Below, piece after piece: positions 16,972-26,359 of a DNA stretch of 57,980 bases (its first letter is position 1; each line of letters starts with the position of its first letter). The stretch comes from Armatimonadota bacterium (GTDB taxonomy: Bacteria > Armatimonadota > Fimbriimonadia > Fimbriimonadales > Fimbriimonadaceae), in contig JAGQUX010000018.1 in NCBI GenBank assembly GCA_020438215.1, forward strand, positions 1 through 57,980. The letters run 5' to 3'. The position numbers and the translations under genes are program-made. The notes under the pieces were generated by a model. It was given only the letters and a program-made list of their open reading frames with translations, made no database searches and had not been told where the DNA came from.

Positions 16972-18909
16972 TTAACCAACCTGAACGATTTCGTAGGCTT
17001 CGATGATATCGCCTTCGGCGAAGTCTTCCCAACCTTCGAACTTGATCCCGCAATCCTGTCCCGCAACAATCTCGCGGGCGTCTTGCTTGACGTTCTTCAG
17101 CGAATCCAGATCGCCTTCAAATACAATATCGTTGCCGCGCTTGACTCGAACCTTGTCATTACGGAGGATCTTGCCATCGGTAACGTGGCAACCAGCCACC
17201 TTGCCCGACTTGGTGAGCTTGAACACCGCCCGAACCTCGATAGTAGCATGGTAATCCTCCTCGAACTTCGGCTCGAGCATCCCCTTTACCGCCGCCTCAA
17301 TATCTTCGATCAATTCGTAAATGATGTTGTACGTTCGGATTTCGATCTTCTGCCGATCAGCTTCCGTCTTCGCCTTAGGTTCCGGCTTCACGTTGAATCC
17401 AACGCAGATCGCATCAGAAGCAGAAGCGAGAAGAATATCGCTTTCAGTGATGTTCCCAACACCGGTGTGAAGCACCTTTACGTTCACTTCGTCGTTCTCA
17501 ATTTTCTCAATCAAGCCGCGAACAGCTTCCACCGATCCTTGCACGTCCGCACGGATAATCAGGTTCAAATCCTTGGTTTCGTCAACCGCCAAGCCCTTTC
17601 GGATATCACGCAGAGTCACGCGCTTCTTGGGGTTGTGCATCGCCTTATCACGAATTTTGGCTAAGCGACCATCAACAACGTCGCGTGCGCTCCGTTCGTT
17701 ATCAGCACAAACCGCGCGGTCACCCGCGTTCGGAACTTCGTTCAAACCAAGAATTTCCACGGGAGTGCTTGGCCCCGCAGACTTGATCGCCGCACCCGCG
17801 TGATCGGTCATCGCCTTGATCTTGCCCCAAGTGTTGTTGACAATCACAATATCGCCAACCGAGATCGTGCCGTTCTCAACCAGCAAAGTCGCAACCGGGC
17901 CGCGGCCCTTTTCCATCTTCGCTTCAATAACAACCGCTTCGAGATCAGCCTGAGAATCGCCTGTGAGTTCCATCACATCGGCCTGGAGGTTAATCATTTC
18001 CAGCAGGTGCTCGATGCCTTCGCCGGTAATCGCCGAAACTGGGCAGCAGATGACATCGCCGCCGTATGCTTCCGGAACCAATTCATACTGCATCAAAGAC
18101 TGCATCACCTTGTCCGGGTTAGCGGCTGGCTTGTCAATCTTATTGATCGCGACAATGATCGGAACTTCTGCGTTCTTAACGTGGGAAATCGCTTCCTGAG
18201 TCTGCGGCATGATGCCGTCATCGGCGGCAACAACCAAAATCGCAATATCCGTGACCTGCGCACCACGGGCCCGCATCGCCGTAAACGCCGCGTGACCAGG
18301 AGTATCTAGGAAGGTGATCTTGTTGCCATCCTTGACAACCTGATACGCACCGATGTGTTGGGTAATCCCGCCGAACTCCTTCGCTACAACGTTCGCTTCA
18401 CGAATATAGTCGAGCAGGGAAGTTTTTCCGTGGTCAACGTGACCAAGAATCGTCACAACCGGCGGTCGCTTCTCGCTTCCACCCTTCTTTGCTTCCTTGC
18501 CTTTAGCAGGTGCTGATTTCTTTTCTGCCTCCGCCCATTCCACTTTGAACCCAAATTCTTCGACCAGCTTTGCCGCCATGTCGTCTTCGAGGGTGGTGGT
18601 CAGGGTCACCATTGTCCGGAACTTCTTAACAAGGGTGGTGAGGACTTCTTTATCGCTCTTCCCGAGAGCAGCAGCAATATCACGCGGTGATCGTCCGTGC
18701 TGCATTCGGAGGGTTTTGCTATTCTTGAACGCACCCAGCTCTTCGACGATCAACTCAATGGTCTCGTCGTCCGCTTCAAACATCCCGCCATCGACCTCGA
18801 TCCCGAGATCGTCAAGGATGCCGGTGACCTGTCCGGGGGTCACTTTGTGCTTATTAGCAAACTCGGCTACGCTCAAATTCATATCGTTCTGTTTTACCTG
18901 GGTTGGCAT
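16972..18909 (-). CDS. infB: Translation initiation factor IF-2
   Basis: This GTPase positions initiator tRNA on the small ribosomal subunit. Domain order: a short N-terminal IF2_N module ([18 protein letters not shown]), a second IF2_N-like helix set near residue 65, then the GTPase with [17 protein letters not shown] and NKID, then domains II-IV ending VQVG. At about 645 residues it is on the short side because the Pro/Ala/Lys-rich linker common in IF-2 is nearly absent. I chose the ATG at 18909; the ATG at 18882, directly before NLSVAEFA, is equally possible. It follows ylxR in the nusA operon. Confidence 0.95.
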   Translation of the reverse strand: MPTQVKQNDMNLSVAEFANKHKVTPGQVTGILDDLGIEVDGGMFEADDETIELIVEELGAFKNSKTLRMQHGRSPRDIAAALGKSDKEVLTTLVKKFRTMVTLTTTLEDDMAAKLVEEFGFKVEWAEAEKKSAPAKGKEAKKGGSEKRPPVVTILGHVDHGKTSLLDYIREANVVAKEFGGITQHIGAYQVVKDGNKITFLDTPGHAAFTAMRARGAQVTDIAILVVAADDGIMPQTQEAISHVKNAEVPIIVAINKIDKPAANPDKVMQSLMQYELVPEAYGGDVICCPVSAITGEGIEHLLEMINLQADVMELTGDSQADLEAVVIEAKMEKGRGPVATLLVENGTISVGDIVIVNNTWGKIKAMTDHAGAAIKSAGPSTPVEILGLNEVPNAGDRAVCADNERSARDVVDGRLAKIRDKAMHNPKKRVTLRDIRKGLAVDETKDLNLIIRADVQGSVEAVRGLIEKIENDEVNVKVLHTGVGNITESDILLASASDAICVGFNVKPEPKAKTEADRQKIEIRTYNIIYELIEDIEAAVKGMLEPKFEEDYHATIEVRAVFKLTKSGKVAGCHVTDGKILRNDKVRVKRGNDIVFEGDLDSLKNVKQDAREIVAGQDCGIKFEGWEDFAEGDIIEAYEIVQVG

Positions 18910-19139
18910 AAGAGTTCTTGTCGCAGTAGGTTCACCGAATCTTCGCGGATCGGTCTCCGTAGGGCTCGGTTCAGTTTTTGAACGCTCAAACCCTGGGCAA
19001 GGCAATTCTGATCCGAGCAAAGGTAGGCGCTGCGTCCCGCACCCTTGCCATCCAGATCAAGAAAAACGTCTCCTTGCCCATCGGCTCGGAGACGTCTCAT
19101 TTTTGTAGTGTCCAACCGCTCACGGCAGGACAAGCACAT
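18894..19139 (-). CDS. ylxR: YlxR (DUF448) family RNA-binding protein
   Basis: The 81-residue protein carries the family pattern CLSCRERLDTTKMRRL, then FLDLDGKGAGRSAYLC and LNRALRRPI. YlxR proteins are basic nucleic-acid-binding proteins encoded between nusA and infB; some modulate RNase P. The position here is exactly that classic slot, 14 bases after nusA and overlapping the infB start. The ATG at 19139 gives an N-terminus a few residues shorter than many relatives; family-like residues continue upstream (K-L-I-T-I-Q-R) but no ordinary start codon is seen there. Confidence 0.87.
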   Translation of the reverse strand: MCLSCRERLDTTKMRRLRADGQGDVFLDLDGKGAGRSAYLCSDQNCLAQGLSVQKLNRALRRPIREDSVNLLRQELLCQPR

Positions 19140-19153
19140 TCGCTGAATCGTGA

Positions 19154-20281
19154 TTAGCTTTGTCCTTCCTCGGATTTGGCCGGAGCCTCTTCCTTCGGTT
19201 GGAGTGCTGCTTTCAATGCGTCTTTCATGACGGAGCCAGAGCTACCGCCTTTTTCTTCGGTGGCTTGTTGCTCGCTGCGGATATCAATTTTCCAATCGGT
19301 CAATCGGTGAGCGAGGCGCACGTTCTGTCCGCCGCGACCAATCGCCAAACTCAGCTGAGTATCCGGCACAACAACGTATGCGGACTGCTCTTCGTGGTTC
19401 AGCTTGATGGAATTCACCTTCGCTGGGCTCAGTGCATTGATGATAAACGTCTTCGGATCTTCGCTGTAAGGAACTACGTCGATCTTTTCTGGACGAAGCT
19501 CGTCCATCAAAACTTGAATGCGCGAACCGCGCTGCCCAACACATGCCCCAACCGCATCAATGCGTTCGTCTTTGCTGACCACCGCGATCTTGCTACGCTG
19601 ACCAGGTTCGCGGGCAACGCTGATAATTTCAACAACGCCTTCTGCAATTTCCGGTACTTCGTATTCCAGCATCTTGCGGAGAAGATTCGGGTGACTTCGG
19701 CTAGCAATTACACGGAAGCCTCGGCGATCCTCTTCAATCTTCAGCACCAGAACACGGATGCGCTCTTGGGAGCGATAGTCGTCGGTCGGAACTTGCTCGC
19801 GCTTGGGCAAAGTGATCTCGTGCCGATTGACGCTCAGACTCACATCTTGGCCTTCACGCCGCGAGATGATCCCACTGACCACTTCACCGACTTTCTCACT
19901 GAACTGGTCGTGCAATCGTCGGAGTTCCGCCTCGCGGAGCTTCTGCGCCAGAACTTGCTTGAAAGTCTGAGCCGCAATCCGTCCAAATGTGTTGGGGTCA
20001 ACCTCAACCGGGATAAAGTCTCCGATCTGAGCATCGGCTTTACGCTTTTGCGCGGCGGTCAGAGCAATCTGGAAGCTCGGCTCAAGGACTTCGCCAACCA
20101 CTTCCTTTTCAATCACCGCGCCACTCACGACCGAGGTATCGAGACGCAGGACAACCTCGCCCGCCACGCCCTTATACTTTTTATAGGCGACGGCCAGCGC
20201 TTGCTCGAGTTCGTCTCTCAACTCTTCTACTGAGAGTTCTCGTTCGGACGCAATCTGTTTGAGCTGTTGTAGGATGTCCAT
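19154..20281 (-). CDS. nusA: Transcription termination/antitermination factor NusA
   Basis: The 375-residue protein binds RNA polymerase and modulates pausing, termination and antitermination. Domains in order: N-terminal polymerase-binding domain (residues 1-125), S1 domain (GEVVSGIISRREGQDVSL), KH1 (VGACVGQRGSRIQVLMDEL) and KH2 (LAIGRGGQNVRLAHRL). The C-terminal acidic repeats of E. coli NusA are missing, replaced by a short Lys/Glu/Ala tail, as in many bacteria. The usual upstream gene rimP is not present; purF precedes it, separated by a terminator. Confidence 0.96.
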   Translation of the reverse strand: MDILQQLKQIASERELSVEELRDELEQALAVAYKKYKGVAGEVVLRLDTSVVSGAVIEKEVVGEVLEPSFQIALTAAQKRKADAQIGDFIPVEVDPNTFGRIAAQTFKQVLAQKLREAELRRLHDQFSEKVGEVVSGIISRREGQDVSLSVNRHEITLPKREQVPTDDYRSQERIRVLVLKIEEDRRGFRVIASRSHPNLLRKMLEYEVPEIAEGVVEIISVAREPGQRSKIAVVSKDERIDAVGACVGQRGSRIQVLMDELRPEKIDVVPYSEDPKTFIINALSPAKVNSIKLNHEEQSAYVVVPDTQLSLAIGRGGQNVRLAHRLTDWKIDIRSEQQATEEKGGSSGSVMKDALKAALQPKEEAPAKSEEGQS

Positions 20282-20298
20282 TTTTTCTCTATTCCTTT

Positions 20299-20328
20299 TA
20301 TAAAATTTTCACTAGGTGGATTTGACAA
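20299..20328 (-). promoter_or_regulatory. Candidate promoter of the nusA operon
   Basis: On the minus strand TTGTCA (20328-20323) is followed after 18 bases by TTTATA (20304-20299), about 18 bases upstream of the nusA ATG. An AAAGGAATAGAG stretch follows as a likely ribosome-binding region. The -35 partly touches the purF terminator tail, so the call is tentative. Confidence 0.3.
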
Positions 20329-20330
20329 AA

Positions 20331-20358
20331 AAGAGGAGGCCGGTTTCGGCCACCTCTT
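20331..20358 (-). terminator. Terminator of purF
   Basis: A 12-bp stem with one central T-T mismatch (aagaggtggccg / cggcctcctctt on the minus strand) and an aaac loop is followed by TTTTGTC. It lies between purF and nusA and separates purine synthesis from the nusA operon. Confidence 0.82.
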
Positions 20359-20435
20359 TGGTCTGCCTAGTTGTGTCTACGATTATATCACGCAACTTGG
20401 TTGATATTCTGCAAAAGGAACTAGCGCATTTTAGG

Positions 20436-21914
20436 TCAATCTTCGACTGGTAAGGACATCTGCCCGGTACTGACAGTTGCCATCTCCCCGACGTCTGGCG
20501 GCTCTTCAAAAGCCAGTTTGCTGAGCTTGTCAGGGACAGGAATCGGATAGTTCCCGGTGAAGCAAGCGCGGCAGAATCGCCGCTCACCTTCACCGACCGC
20601 ATCCATCGCTCCGTCCACGCTCAAGTAGCCCAGAGAGCTTGCTCCCAAATGCTGAGAAATCTCATCAATCGACTTGACGGCGGCAATCAATTCACCCTTG
20701 CTCGCCATATCTATCCCATAGAAGCAGGGGAACTTGATCGGCGGAGCCGTAATGCGGACATGTACTTCCTTCGCCCCCGCATCGAACATCATCTTGACGA
20801 TCTGATTCGTCGTTGTCCCGCGAACAATGGAGTCATCGACCAGCACAACTCGCTTACCCTCAATATTCTCCTTCAGCGGGGCCAACTTCATCCGCACACC
20901 TAGTTCTCGCATCCGCTGGTCAGGTTGGATAAACGTCCGGTGGATATAGCGGCTCTTCATCATCCCCTCACCGAACGGAATACCACTCGCCCGCGCATAT
21001 CCAATCGCCGCAGGGATGCCGCTGTCTGGAACAGGAACCACGATGTCGGCTACCACCGGATGCTCCTTCCACAGGTTCTCACCCATCCGTACCCGCGCGT
21101 TGTAAAGCGATGTGTTGAACATCACACTATCCGGTCGAGCAAAGTAGATAAATTCAAAAAGGCACATGGACTCGGGCTGAGCGGGAACGGCTTGAGCCAT
21201 TCGCATCCCTTTCTCGTCGATAATCACAAATTCGCCTGGGTGAACTTCTTGCTCAACCACGCCACCCACAGGCTCGAATGCACACGTTTCGCTGGCGATC
21301 ATGTAGCCGTTACCCAGTCGCCCAACTGTCAGAGGACGAACCCCGCTTGGGTCGCGGAAGCCCATCACCATCCGCGGAGTCAAAACTGTTACCGAATACG
21401 CTCCTTTGAGCTTTTGCATCGTCGCGCTAATCGCATGTTCCGGCCCCATCTTCATATTCCGAACGAGCAACCGAGCAATCACTTCGCTATCAGCGGTGGA
21501 AACAAAAGTTTCGCCTTCCGCTTCCATTTCTTTCCGAAGCTCATACGCGTTGATCAGATTGCCGTTATGGGCAACCGCAATCTCACCAATCTCGGAGATG
21601 CAGTGAATCGGTTGAGCATTCCTGTGCACACTAGAACCAGATGTCGAATAACGGTTATGCCCAACCCCCATATCGCCGGGCAAACTCTTCAGGATCGTCT
21701 CATCAAAAACGCTACTGACGAGCCCCATATCCTTGTGCATCCGCACCGCCGTGCCATCGGTTACGGCGATACCACTCGATTCTTGCCCGCGATGTTGAAG
21801 AGCAAAAAGAGCAAAAAAGATCATCCGCGAGGCTTCTTCGCCCGGCACATAAAGTCCGACAACGCCGCACTCCTCCTTGGGTCGCTCCTGGTGCCAAGCC
21901 TCGTCCTGATGCAT
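20436..21914 (-). CDS. purF: Amidophosphoribosyltransferase
   Basis: The 492-residue enzyme makes phosphoribosylamine from PRPP and glutamine, the first committed step of purine synthesis. The N-terminal nucleophile is the Cys in EECGVVGLY, preceded by a short propeptide (about 15 residues). The glutaminase domain includes GHNRYSTSG, and the PRPP-binding loop is VVLVDDSIVRGTTT. Four cysteines that hold the 4Fe-4S cluster in Bacillus-type enzymes are visible: MCLFEFIYFARPDS, FPCFYGID and the pair in FCRACFTGNYP. I chose the ATG at 21914, just before the propeptide; a longer frame is not family-like and nears divergent dxr. Confidence 0.96.
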   Translation of the reverse strand: MHQDEAWHQERPKEECGVVGLYVPGEEASRMIFFALFALQHRGQESSGIAVTDGTAVRMHKDMGLVSSVFDETILKSLPGDMGVGHNRYSTSGSSVHRNAQPIHCISEIGEIAVAHNGNLINAYELRKEMEAEGETFVSTADSEVIARLLVRNMKMGPEHAISATMQKLKGAYSVTVLTPRMVMGFRDPSGVRPLTVGRLGNGYMIASETCAFEPVGGVVEQEVHPGEFVIIDEKGMRMAQAVPAQPESMCLFEFIYFARPDSVMFNTSLYNARVRMGENLWKEHPVVADIVVPVPDSGIPAAIGYARASGIPFGEGMMKSRYIHRTFIQPDQRMRELGVRMKLAPLKENIEGKRVVLVDDSIVRGTTTNQIVKMMFDAGAKEVHVRITAPPIKFPCFYGIDMASKGELIAAVKSIDEISQHLGASSLGYLSVDGAMDAVGEGERRFCRACFTGNYPIPVPDKLSKLAFEEPPDVGEMATVSTGQMSLPVED

Positions 21915-21998
21915 CGCCAACGAGTATATCCGTGGATGAGTTGCCGTCGGGCCTGAATCCGACGACGGATTCCACATTTCCCAAGTAGACTTGCTGGC

Positions 21999-23123
21999 GT
22001 GAAGCGCGCAGTTGTCCTCGGCTCAACCGGGAGTATTGGTCGCCAGACTCTCGACATCATTCGGCAGCACCCGGATGACCTCAAAGTGGTCGGCCTAGTC
22101 GCCAATAAATCGGCCCGCGCACTTGCGGAACAAGCTTCACTCTTTGGTGCCGAGAAAACCGCCCTCATGGACGAAGATGCGGCGAAAGCCGCTGGCGTCC
22201 CTGGAGGAATGGATGCCGTCATTGATGTCGCAACCATGCACGATGCCGATATCGTCGTGGTGGCCGTCGCCGGTGTGATCGGCCTGCAACCCACAATCGC
22301 CGCTATCGAAGCAGGGAAGATGATCGCCCTCGCCAGCAAAGAAGTTCTCGTTGCCGCCGGCGAAATCGTGATGCCGCTCATCAAAGAAAAGGGCATCACC
22401 ATGACCCCAATTGATAGCGAACACTCCGCGCTTTTTCAATGCCTCCAAGGCTATCAGCCGAACCAAGTCGATCGCCTGATCCTCACCGCGAGCGGCGGCC
22501 CGTTCCGAGGGAAAACAAAACAAGAACTCCAAGCCGTCACCACCAAGCAAGCCCTTGCCCACCCGACCTGGAGCATGGGCGGCAAGATCACTGTGGACTC
22601 CGCCACCCTCATGAACAAAGGGCTGGAAATCATCGAAGCGCGGTGGCTATTCAATGTCGCCATCGAGCAAGTCGATGTCGTCATCCACCCGCAGAGCATC
22701 GTCCACTCTTTTGTCAAATTCAAAGATGGCTCCGTGCTTGGGCAGTGCGGATGGCCCGATATGCGCCTCCCCATCCAATACGCTCTCCTCTACCCGCAGC
22801 GCAAACGCAACGACATGAAGCCGTGGAACCCGGTGGACACTCCCGAACTCACATTCGAGAAGCCGGACGAACATACATTCAAGAGCCTGCGCCTCGCCCG
22901 ATCCGCCGCCAGCGCGGGGGGAACCATGCCCTGCGTCTTCAACGCCGCAAACGAACATTGCGCCAACGCTTTCCTCGAAGGGGGTTGTGGATTCCTCCAA
23001 ATCGCCGATGTAGTAGAACAGGTGATGCTCCGTCACACCAAAGAGAAGGCGACCCTCGAGTCAATTCTTTCTCAAGATCGGTGGGCCCGCGAAACGGCGG
23101 ACAGCATTCTCAAGTCTGGATAA
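21999..23123 (+). CDS. dxr: 1-deoxy-D-xylulose-5-phosphate reductoisomerase
   Basis: The 374-residue NADPH-dependent enzyme converts DXP to MEP, the first committed MEP-pathway step. The nucleotide-binding motif VLGSTGSIGRQTLDI opens the protein; LASKEVLVAAGEIV, PIDSEHSALFQCL, the flexible-loop LTASGGPFRG, WSMGGKITVDSATLMNKGLE and DVVIHPQSIVHSFV follow. The start is GTG at 21999. It lies 6 bases before rseP, the widely conserved dxr-rseP arrangement, and is divergent from purF with an 84-base gap. Confidence 0.97.
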   Translation: MKRAVVLGSTGSIGRQTLDIIRQHPDDLKVVGLVANKSARALAEQASLFGAEKTALMDEDAAKAAGVPGGMDAVIDVATMHDADIVVVAVAGVIGLQPTIAAIEAGKMIALASKEVLVAAGEIVMPLIKEKGITMTPIDSEHSALFQCLQGYQPNQVDRLILTASGGPFRGKTKQELQAVTTKQALAHPTWSMGGKITVDSATLMNKGLEIIEARWLFNVAIEQVDVVIHPQSIVHSFVKFKDGSVLGQCGWPDMRLPIQYALLYPQRKRNDMKPWNPVDTPELTFEKPDEHTFKSLRLARSAASAGGTMPCVFNAANEHCANAFLEGGCGFLQIADVVEQVMLRHTKEKATLESILSQDRWARETADSILKSG

Positions 23124-23129
23124 GTATTC

Positions 23130-24773
23130 ATGGAAGTTCTCAATCAGCTAGGTCACGCGCTATTGACCGGGATCACGTTCCTGATCGTGATCACCGTTCT
23201 CGTTTTCTTCCATGAACTCGGACACTACTGGGTGGCGAAAGCGTGCGGAATGCACGTGGACGCCTTCGCAGTCATGATGGGCGGCGTCCGCAAAACTGAC
23301 CTCCGCGATAAGCTCAAACGACCCCTCGCTAGTTCGGCAATCATCTGGGCAGTCGGCTCAGTCATTGCCATTCTCGCTATCATCGGCGCAATGACCAGCC
23401 AGCAATGGCTCTTTATGAGTGCCGCGAGCCTCCTCGCCTTTGTCGGCCCATTCTGGGTGATCAGCCGACTTTCTCACCTCTACCACACCCCCATCCAGCA
23501 GGGAATCGGCACCTTGCTCAAATCGTGGGCGGTGGCGTTCCTTGTTCTCGCATTCGGCACCAAGCTCCATAACGTCGACTTTGGCTATGCGATCGGCCTT
23601 TTCCTCGCTGCATCGGCAACTGCCGTCCTCATCGTTTACTACTTCCCGGTCATAAACAAAGCGGAAGGCTCAAAAATGGGTGAAGGCATGATCGAGATGG
23701 ACGGAAATCCGGTGAACGTTTCCTTCCGGCCTCTCTGGAGCAAAACAAACAAAGAAGGAACCGAATTCTCCCTTCTCCTTCTCCCGCTCGGAGGATTCGC
23801 CGCCATCTCTGGAATGCACCCGAAAGAAGATGGAAGCGAAATCCATGTTGAAAACGGCTTTTTCAGCAAAGCCCCCCTCAAGCGATTAGCTACTCTCTTC
23901 GCTGGTCCGCTTTTCAGTTTCATCCTCGGTGTTGCCCTGGTCTTTATTGTCTTCATCGGGCGCGGCGAGCCGTATGGCTCTTCCATCGTGGATACCGTCG
24001 CCGAAGAATCTCCCGCCGCCAAAGCCGGAATTCAACCTAAAGACAAGATCGTCTCCATCAACGGCACCGAGATCGCGGATTTCGACGAACTGACTGAAGA
24101 AGTACGCTTCTCCTACACAGAGGCTGGAGAGAAGCCAACCCCCAAACCGCTTCTCATTAATTACTTCCGCGAAGGCGTCGGAAACATCGCCGTATCGGTG
24201 ACGCCCGTCATCAGCGACGAGCCAGAAGAAATTTTCAAAGAAGGGAAGTCAACCGGCGAAAAGAAATACATCGCCCGACTCGGAGTCACCTCTGCAATGG
24301 ATTACAAACCCATCCCTGCAGGTGAAGCCGCCGTCCGCGCCGTCGCCCTCCCCTACCGCATGAGCGTCGATGTCATCAAGGCGTTCACAAGCCTCAAGAA
24401 AGCACAGCAAACCGCAGGTGGCCCCGGTGCAATTGTGAGCGAAACATCCGACGCGGTGGAATCCGGAATCTGGCGAGTTCTGCTTCTGGCTGGATCACTC
24501 AGCATCAGTTTGGGAGTCCTCAATCTCCTCCCATTCCCGCCCCTTGATGGGGGTCAAATGGTGGTCGCGTTCATCGAAATGCTCCGTGGCAACAAGCGCC
24601 TCAGCCTCAAAACACAGAGCACTCTTCAAGCTATCGGAATGGGGCTCGTTGCTTTTATGATGCTCTTCGCATTCACCGTGGATGCCGGTCGTTCATCGGA
24701 TAAAAGCAAGCCGGAAGATATGTTCAAAAAAGATCAGTCTTCGGAATCCGCCGCGCCACCCGAAAGCGAGTAG
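23130..24773 (+). CDS. rseP: RseP-like site-2 intramembrane metalloprotease with inserted TM segments
   Basis: The 547-residue zinc protease cuts substrates within the membrane, such as anti-sigma factors. The HELGH site is at residues 28-32 in the first helix. One PDZ domain spans about residues 285-350 (DTVAEESPAAKAGIQPKDKIVSINGTEI), and the second active-site motif is LLPFPPLDGG near residue 473. Unlike E. coli RseP (about 450 residues), roughly 150 residues with four hydrophobic segments (about residues 68-180) are inserted before the TEFSLLLLPLGGF loop. A hydrophilic Ser/Glu-rich tail ends the protein. It follows dxr closely and overlaps the convergent neighbour by 40 bases. Confidence 0.92.
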   Translation: MEVLNQLGHALLTGITFLIVITVLVFFHELGHYWVAKACGMHVDAFAVMMGGVRKTDLRDKLKRPLASSAIIWAVGSVIAILAIIGAMTSQQWLFMSAASLLAFVGPFWVISRLSHLYHTPIQQGIGTLLKSWAVAFLVLAFGTKLHNVDFGYAIGLFLAASATAVLIVYYFPVINKAEGSKMGEGMIEMDGNPVNVSFRPLWSKTNKEGTEFSLLLLPLGGFAAISGMHPKEDGSEIHVENGFFSKAPLKRLATLFAGPLFSFILGVALVFIVFIGRGEPYGSSIVDTVAEESPAAKAGIQPKDKIVSINGTEIADFDELTEEVRFSYTEAGEKPTPKPLLINYFREGVGNIAVSVTPVISDEPEEIFKEGKSTGEKKYIARLGVTSAMDYKPIPAGEAAVRAVALPYRMSVDVIKAFTSLKKAQQTAGGPGAIVSETSDAVESGIWRVLLLAGSLSISLGVLNLLPFPPLDGGQMVVAFIEMLRGNKRLSLKTQSTLQAIGMGLVAFMMLFAFTVDAGRSSDKSKPEDMFKKDQSSESAAPPESE

Positions 24774-25558
24774 AGATAGTCCAGTTCTGACTTCACTTCT
24801 GCGACCGTCGTGGAAACCATCGGCTTAAGCAAAATTCGGCCCTGAAACTCAATGTTTCTGAGTTGCCGGAACATCTCTTTCCAATCCGTGAACCCATCCT
24901 GAACCGTCGCCCATCGACGTGCCCAACCTTTGCTGTTCGCGTCCTCTGCCCCCGGATGCTTCGTCAAAACATAGTCGCTGACCACCACGCTAGCGAGATA
25001 ATCCCCGAGCAGAGCAACCGTATAATCCCACGCCTCAAACCCTTCAAAAAGCTCACCCCCCGGATCAAGCCGCACCCCAAAACAGTAGGGAGGCAACCCC
25101 CGCACCAAGATAAACGCCGCCGACGGACTGGGAATCAAGCTCCCGCCCTTGACCGGCAAGATCAAGCGCATTTTGTGCTTTTCTAAAATCGGAGTGAGTG
25201 CTTCCAGTGACTCACGCGCTTTGGTCATCCGACTGCGGACAAAGTAGCCGAGCTTTGTCAGCTCCGCAATCGTAATGTCTTGAATCTCTCCTTCGGCAAG
25301 CTCGCGCAAAATGCCCGGCTCACCCTCCAGTTGCTTGAGCGAAAACTGCACTTCCGCCGATTCCACGCTCAGGCCCGCTTCGCGCAGGGCATTCACATGG
25401 GGCACAAACGATTCACTCAGCGTTTCCAGCGAGATTTCGCCTTGCTTAGGGACAATCACCGGCGCGGTATCGACATTGCAATTCCGCATGAACTCCGCCA
25501 GCTCCTTCGGCGAAGTTAAATTGAGTGGTTCTGGATGCAGTCCCCAAGTCAGATTCAC
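24734..25558 (-). CDS. Hypothetical protein, sugar-isomerase/epimerase TIM-barrel-like
   Basis: The 274-residue soluble protein has an alternating strand/helix rhythm (VIVPKQGEISLETLSES, AGLSVESAEVQFS, KHKMRLILPVKGG, CFGVRLDPGGELFEGFEAWDY, FQGRILLKPM) that resembles xylose-isomerase-like TIM barrels. The metal-ligand Glu/Asp/His set of that family is not obvious, so it may be a non-catalytic or divergent member. No signal peptide is seen. Its 3' end overlaps the end of rseP by 40 bases in convergent orientation. Assignment is by fold impression only. Confidence 0.6.
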   Translation of the reverse strand: MNLTWGLHPEPLNLTSPKELAEFMRNCNVDTAPVIVPKQGEISLETLSESFVPHVNALREAGLSVESAEVQFSLKQLEGEPGILRELAEGEIQDITIAELTKLGYFVRSRMTKARESLEALTPILEKHKMRLILPVKGGSLIPSPSAAFILVRGLPPYCFGVRLDPGGELFEGFEAWDYTVALLGDYLASVVVSDYVLTKHPGAEDANSKGWARRWATVQDGFTDWKEMFRQLRNIEFQGRILLKPMVSTTVAEVKSELDYLYSLSGGAADSED

Positions 25559-25629
25559 GGAATCGGTTGTACCCGCTCGCTAGATTATTAAGGTGCGGAG
25601 CCGGGCCGCCCTCCGTCTGGAAGAAAACA

Positions 25630-26298
25630 ATGAATTTCAAAGCGCTTTATGCGGAGTTCATAGGGGTGTTCTCTCTGATTTTTGTTGCCGTATTGGCGGC
25701 GAGCAATACCGAAATCGTTGCCGATGCCTTCGCCAGTGGGCTCCTCATCGCCGCAATGATCGGTGCCTTCATCAGTCACAGTGGGGCGCACTTCAATCCC
25801 GCTGTATCACTCGCACTTTTGCTCACAAAGCGAATCGATTTCAAAACTTTCTCGTCCTATGTTGTCGTTCAGTTCTTGGCCGCAATCGCCGCCGCATTTC
25901 TGATCAAATATCTCTTTGGAACCGAGAGTGATTGGTTATTAGCGGTCGGAACCCCGCGAATCGGGCAAACAGATCTCACCGTCGCCATGATCGCCGAAGG
26001 GGTCGGCACATTTATCCTCCTCACCGTCATCTTCGCAACCGCGGTAGATAAGCGCGCCCCCAAAGGCGCCCCGCTTTACATCGGTTTTACGATTGTTTTC
26101 CTGATTCTTGCCATAGGCCCGATTTCTGGTGGAGCATTCAATCCCGCGCGGCATGTGGGCCCGGCACTCGTCAGCGGAAAGCTCGATGCAACTTCCATCG
26201 TGTACTTCATCGGGCCATGCGTCGGCGCAGTTCTTGCCGCTCTCATCTACGACAATCTTTATCTGAAAGACAAACAAGAGACGCCCGCAGAGGCATAA
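25630..26298 (+). CDS. Aquaporin / MIP-family channel
   Basis: The 222-residue protein has six membrane helices and two half-helix motifs: SGAHFNPAVS near residue 60 and SGGAFNPARHVG near residue 165. The Arg after the second NPA is the selectivity-filter arginine. The family passes water, glycerol or metalloid hydroxides such as arsenous acid. I chose the ATG at 25630, which starts NFKALYAEFIGVF; a longer upstream frame overlaps the divergent gene and is not protein-like. Downstream and convergent is an ArsC-type reductase, a pairing reminiscent of aqpS-arsC arsenic resistance (inference). Confidence 0.92.
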   Translation: MNFKALYAEFIGVFSLIFVAVLAASNTEIVADAFASGLLIAAMIGAFISHSGAHFNPAVSLALLLTKRIDFKTFSSYVVVQFLAAIAAAFLIKYLFGTESDWLLAVGTPRIGQTDLTVAMIAEGVGTFILLTVIFATAVDKRAPKGAPLYIGFTIVFLILAIGPISGGAFNPARHVGPALVSGKLDATSIVYFIGPCVGAVLAALIYDNLYLKDKQETPAEA

Positions 26299-26323
26299 CA
26301 CACCTCCTCTCCGAAAATGGAAT

Positions 26324-26359
26324 CGCCTCGGGCAGAGAAATCCGCTCGGGGCGTTTTTT
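26324..26359 (+). terminator. Terminator of the aquaporin gene
   Basis: A 10-bp stem (cgcctcgggc with gctcggggcg, two G-U pairs) with a 10-base loop is followed by tttttta. It touches the stop of the convergent arsC-like gene. Confidence 0.8.

Noticed and set aside
20312-20602. A 96-residue leftward frame in the purF C-terminus and terminator region
   Set aside because: It is read from purF sequence in another frame, crosses the purF terminator, and has no ribosome-binding site or family motif.
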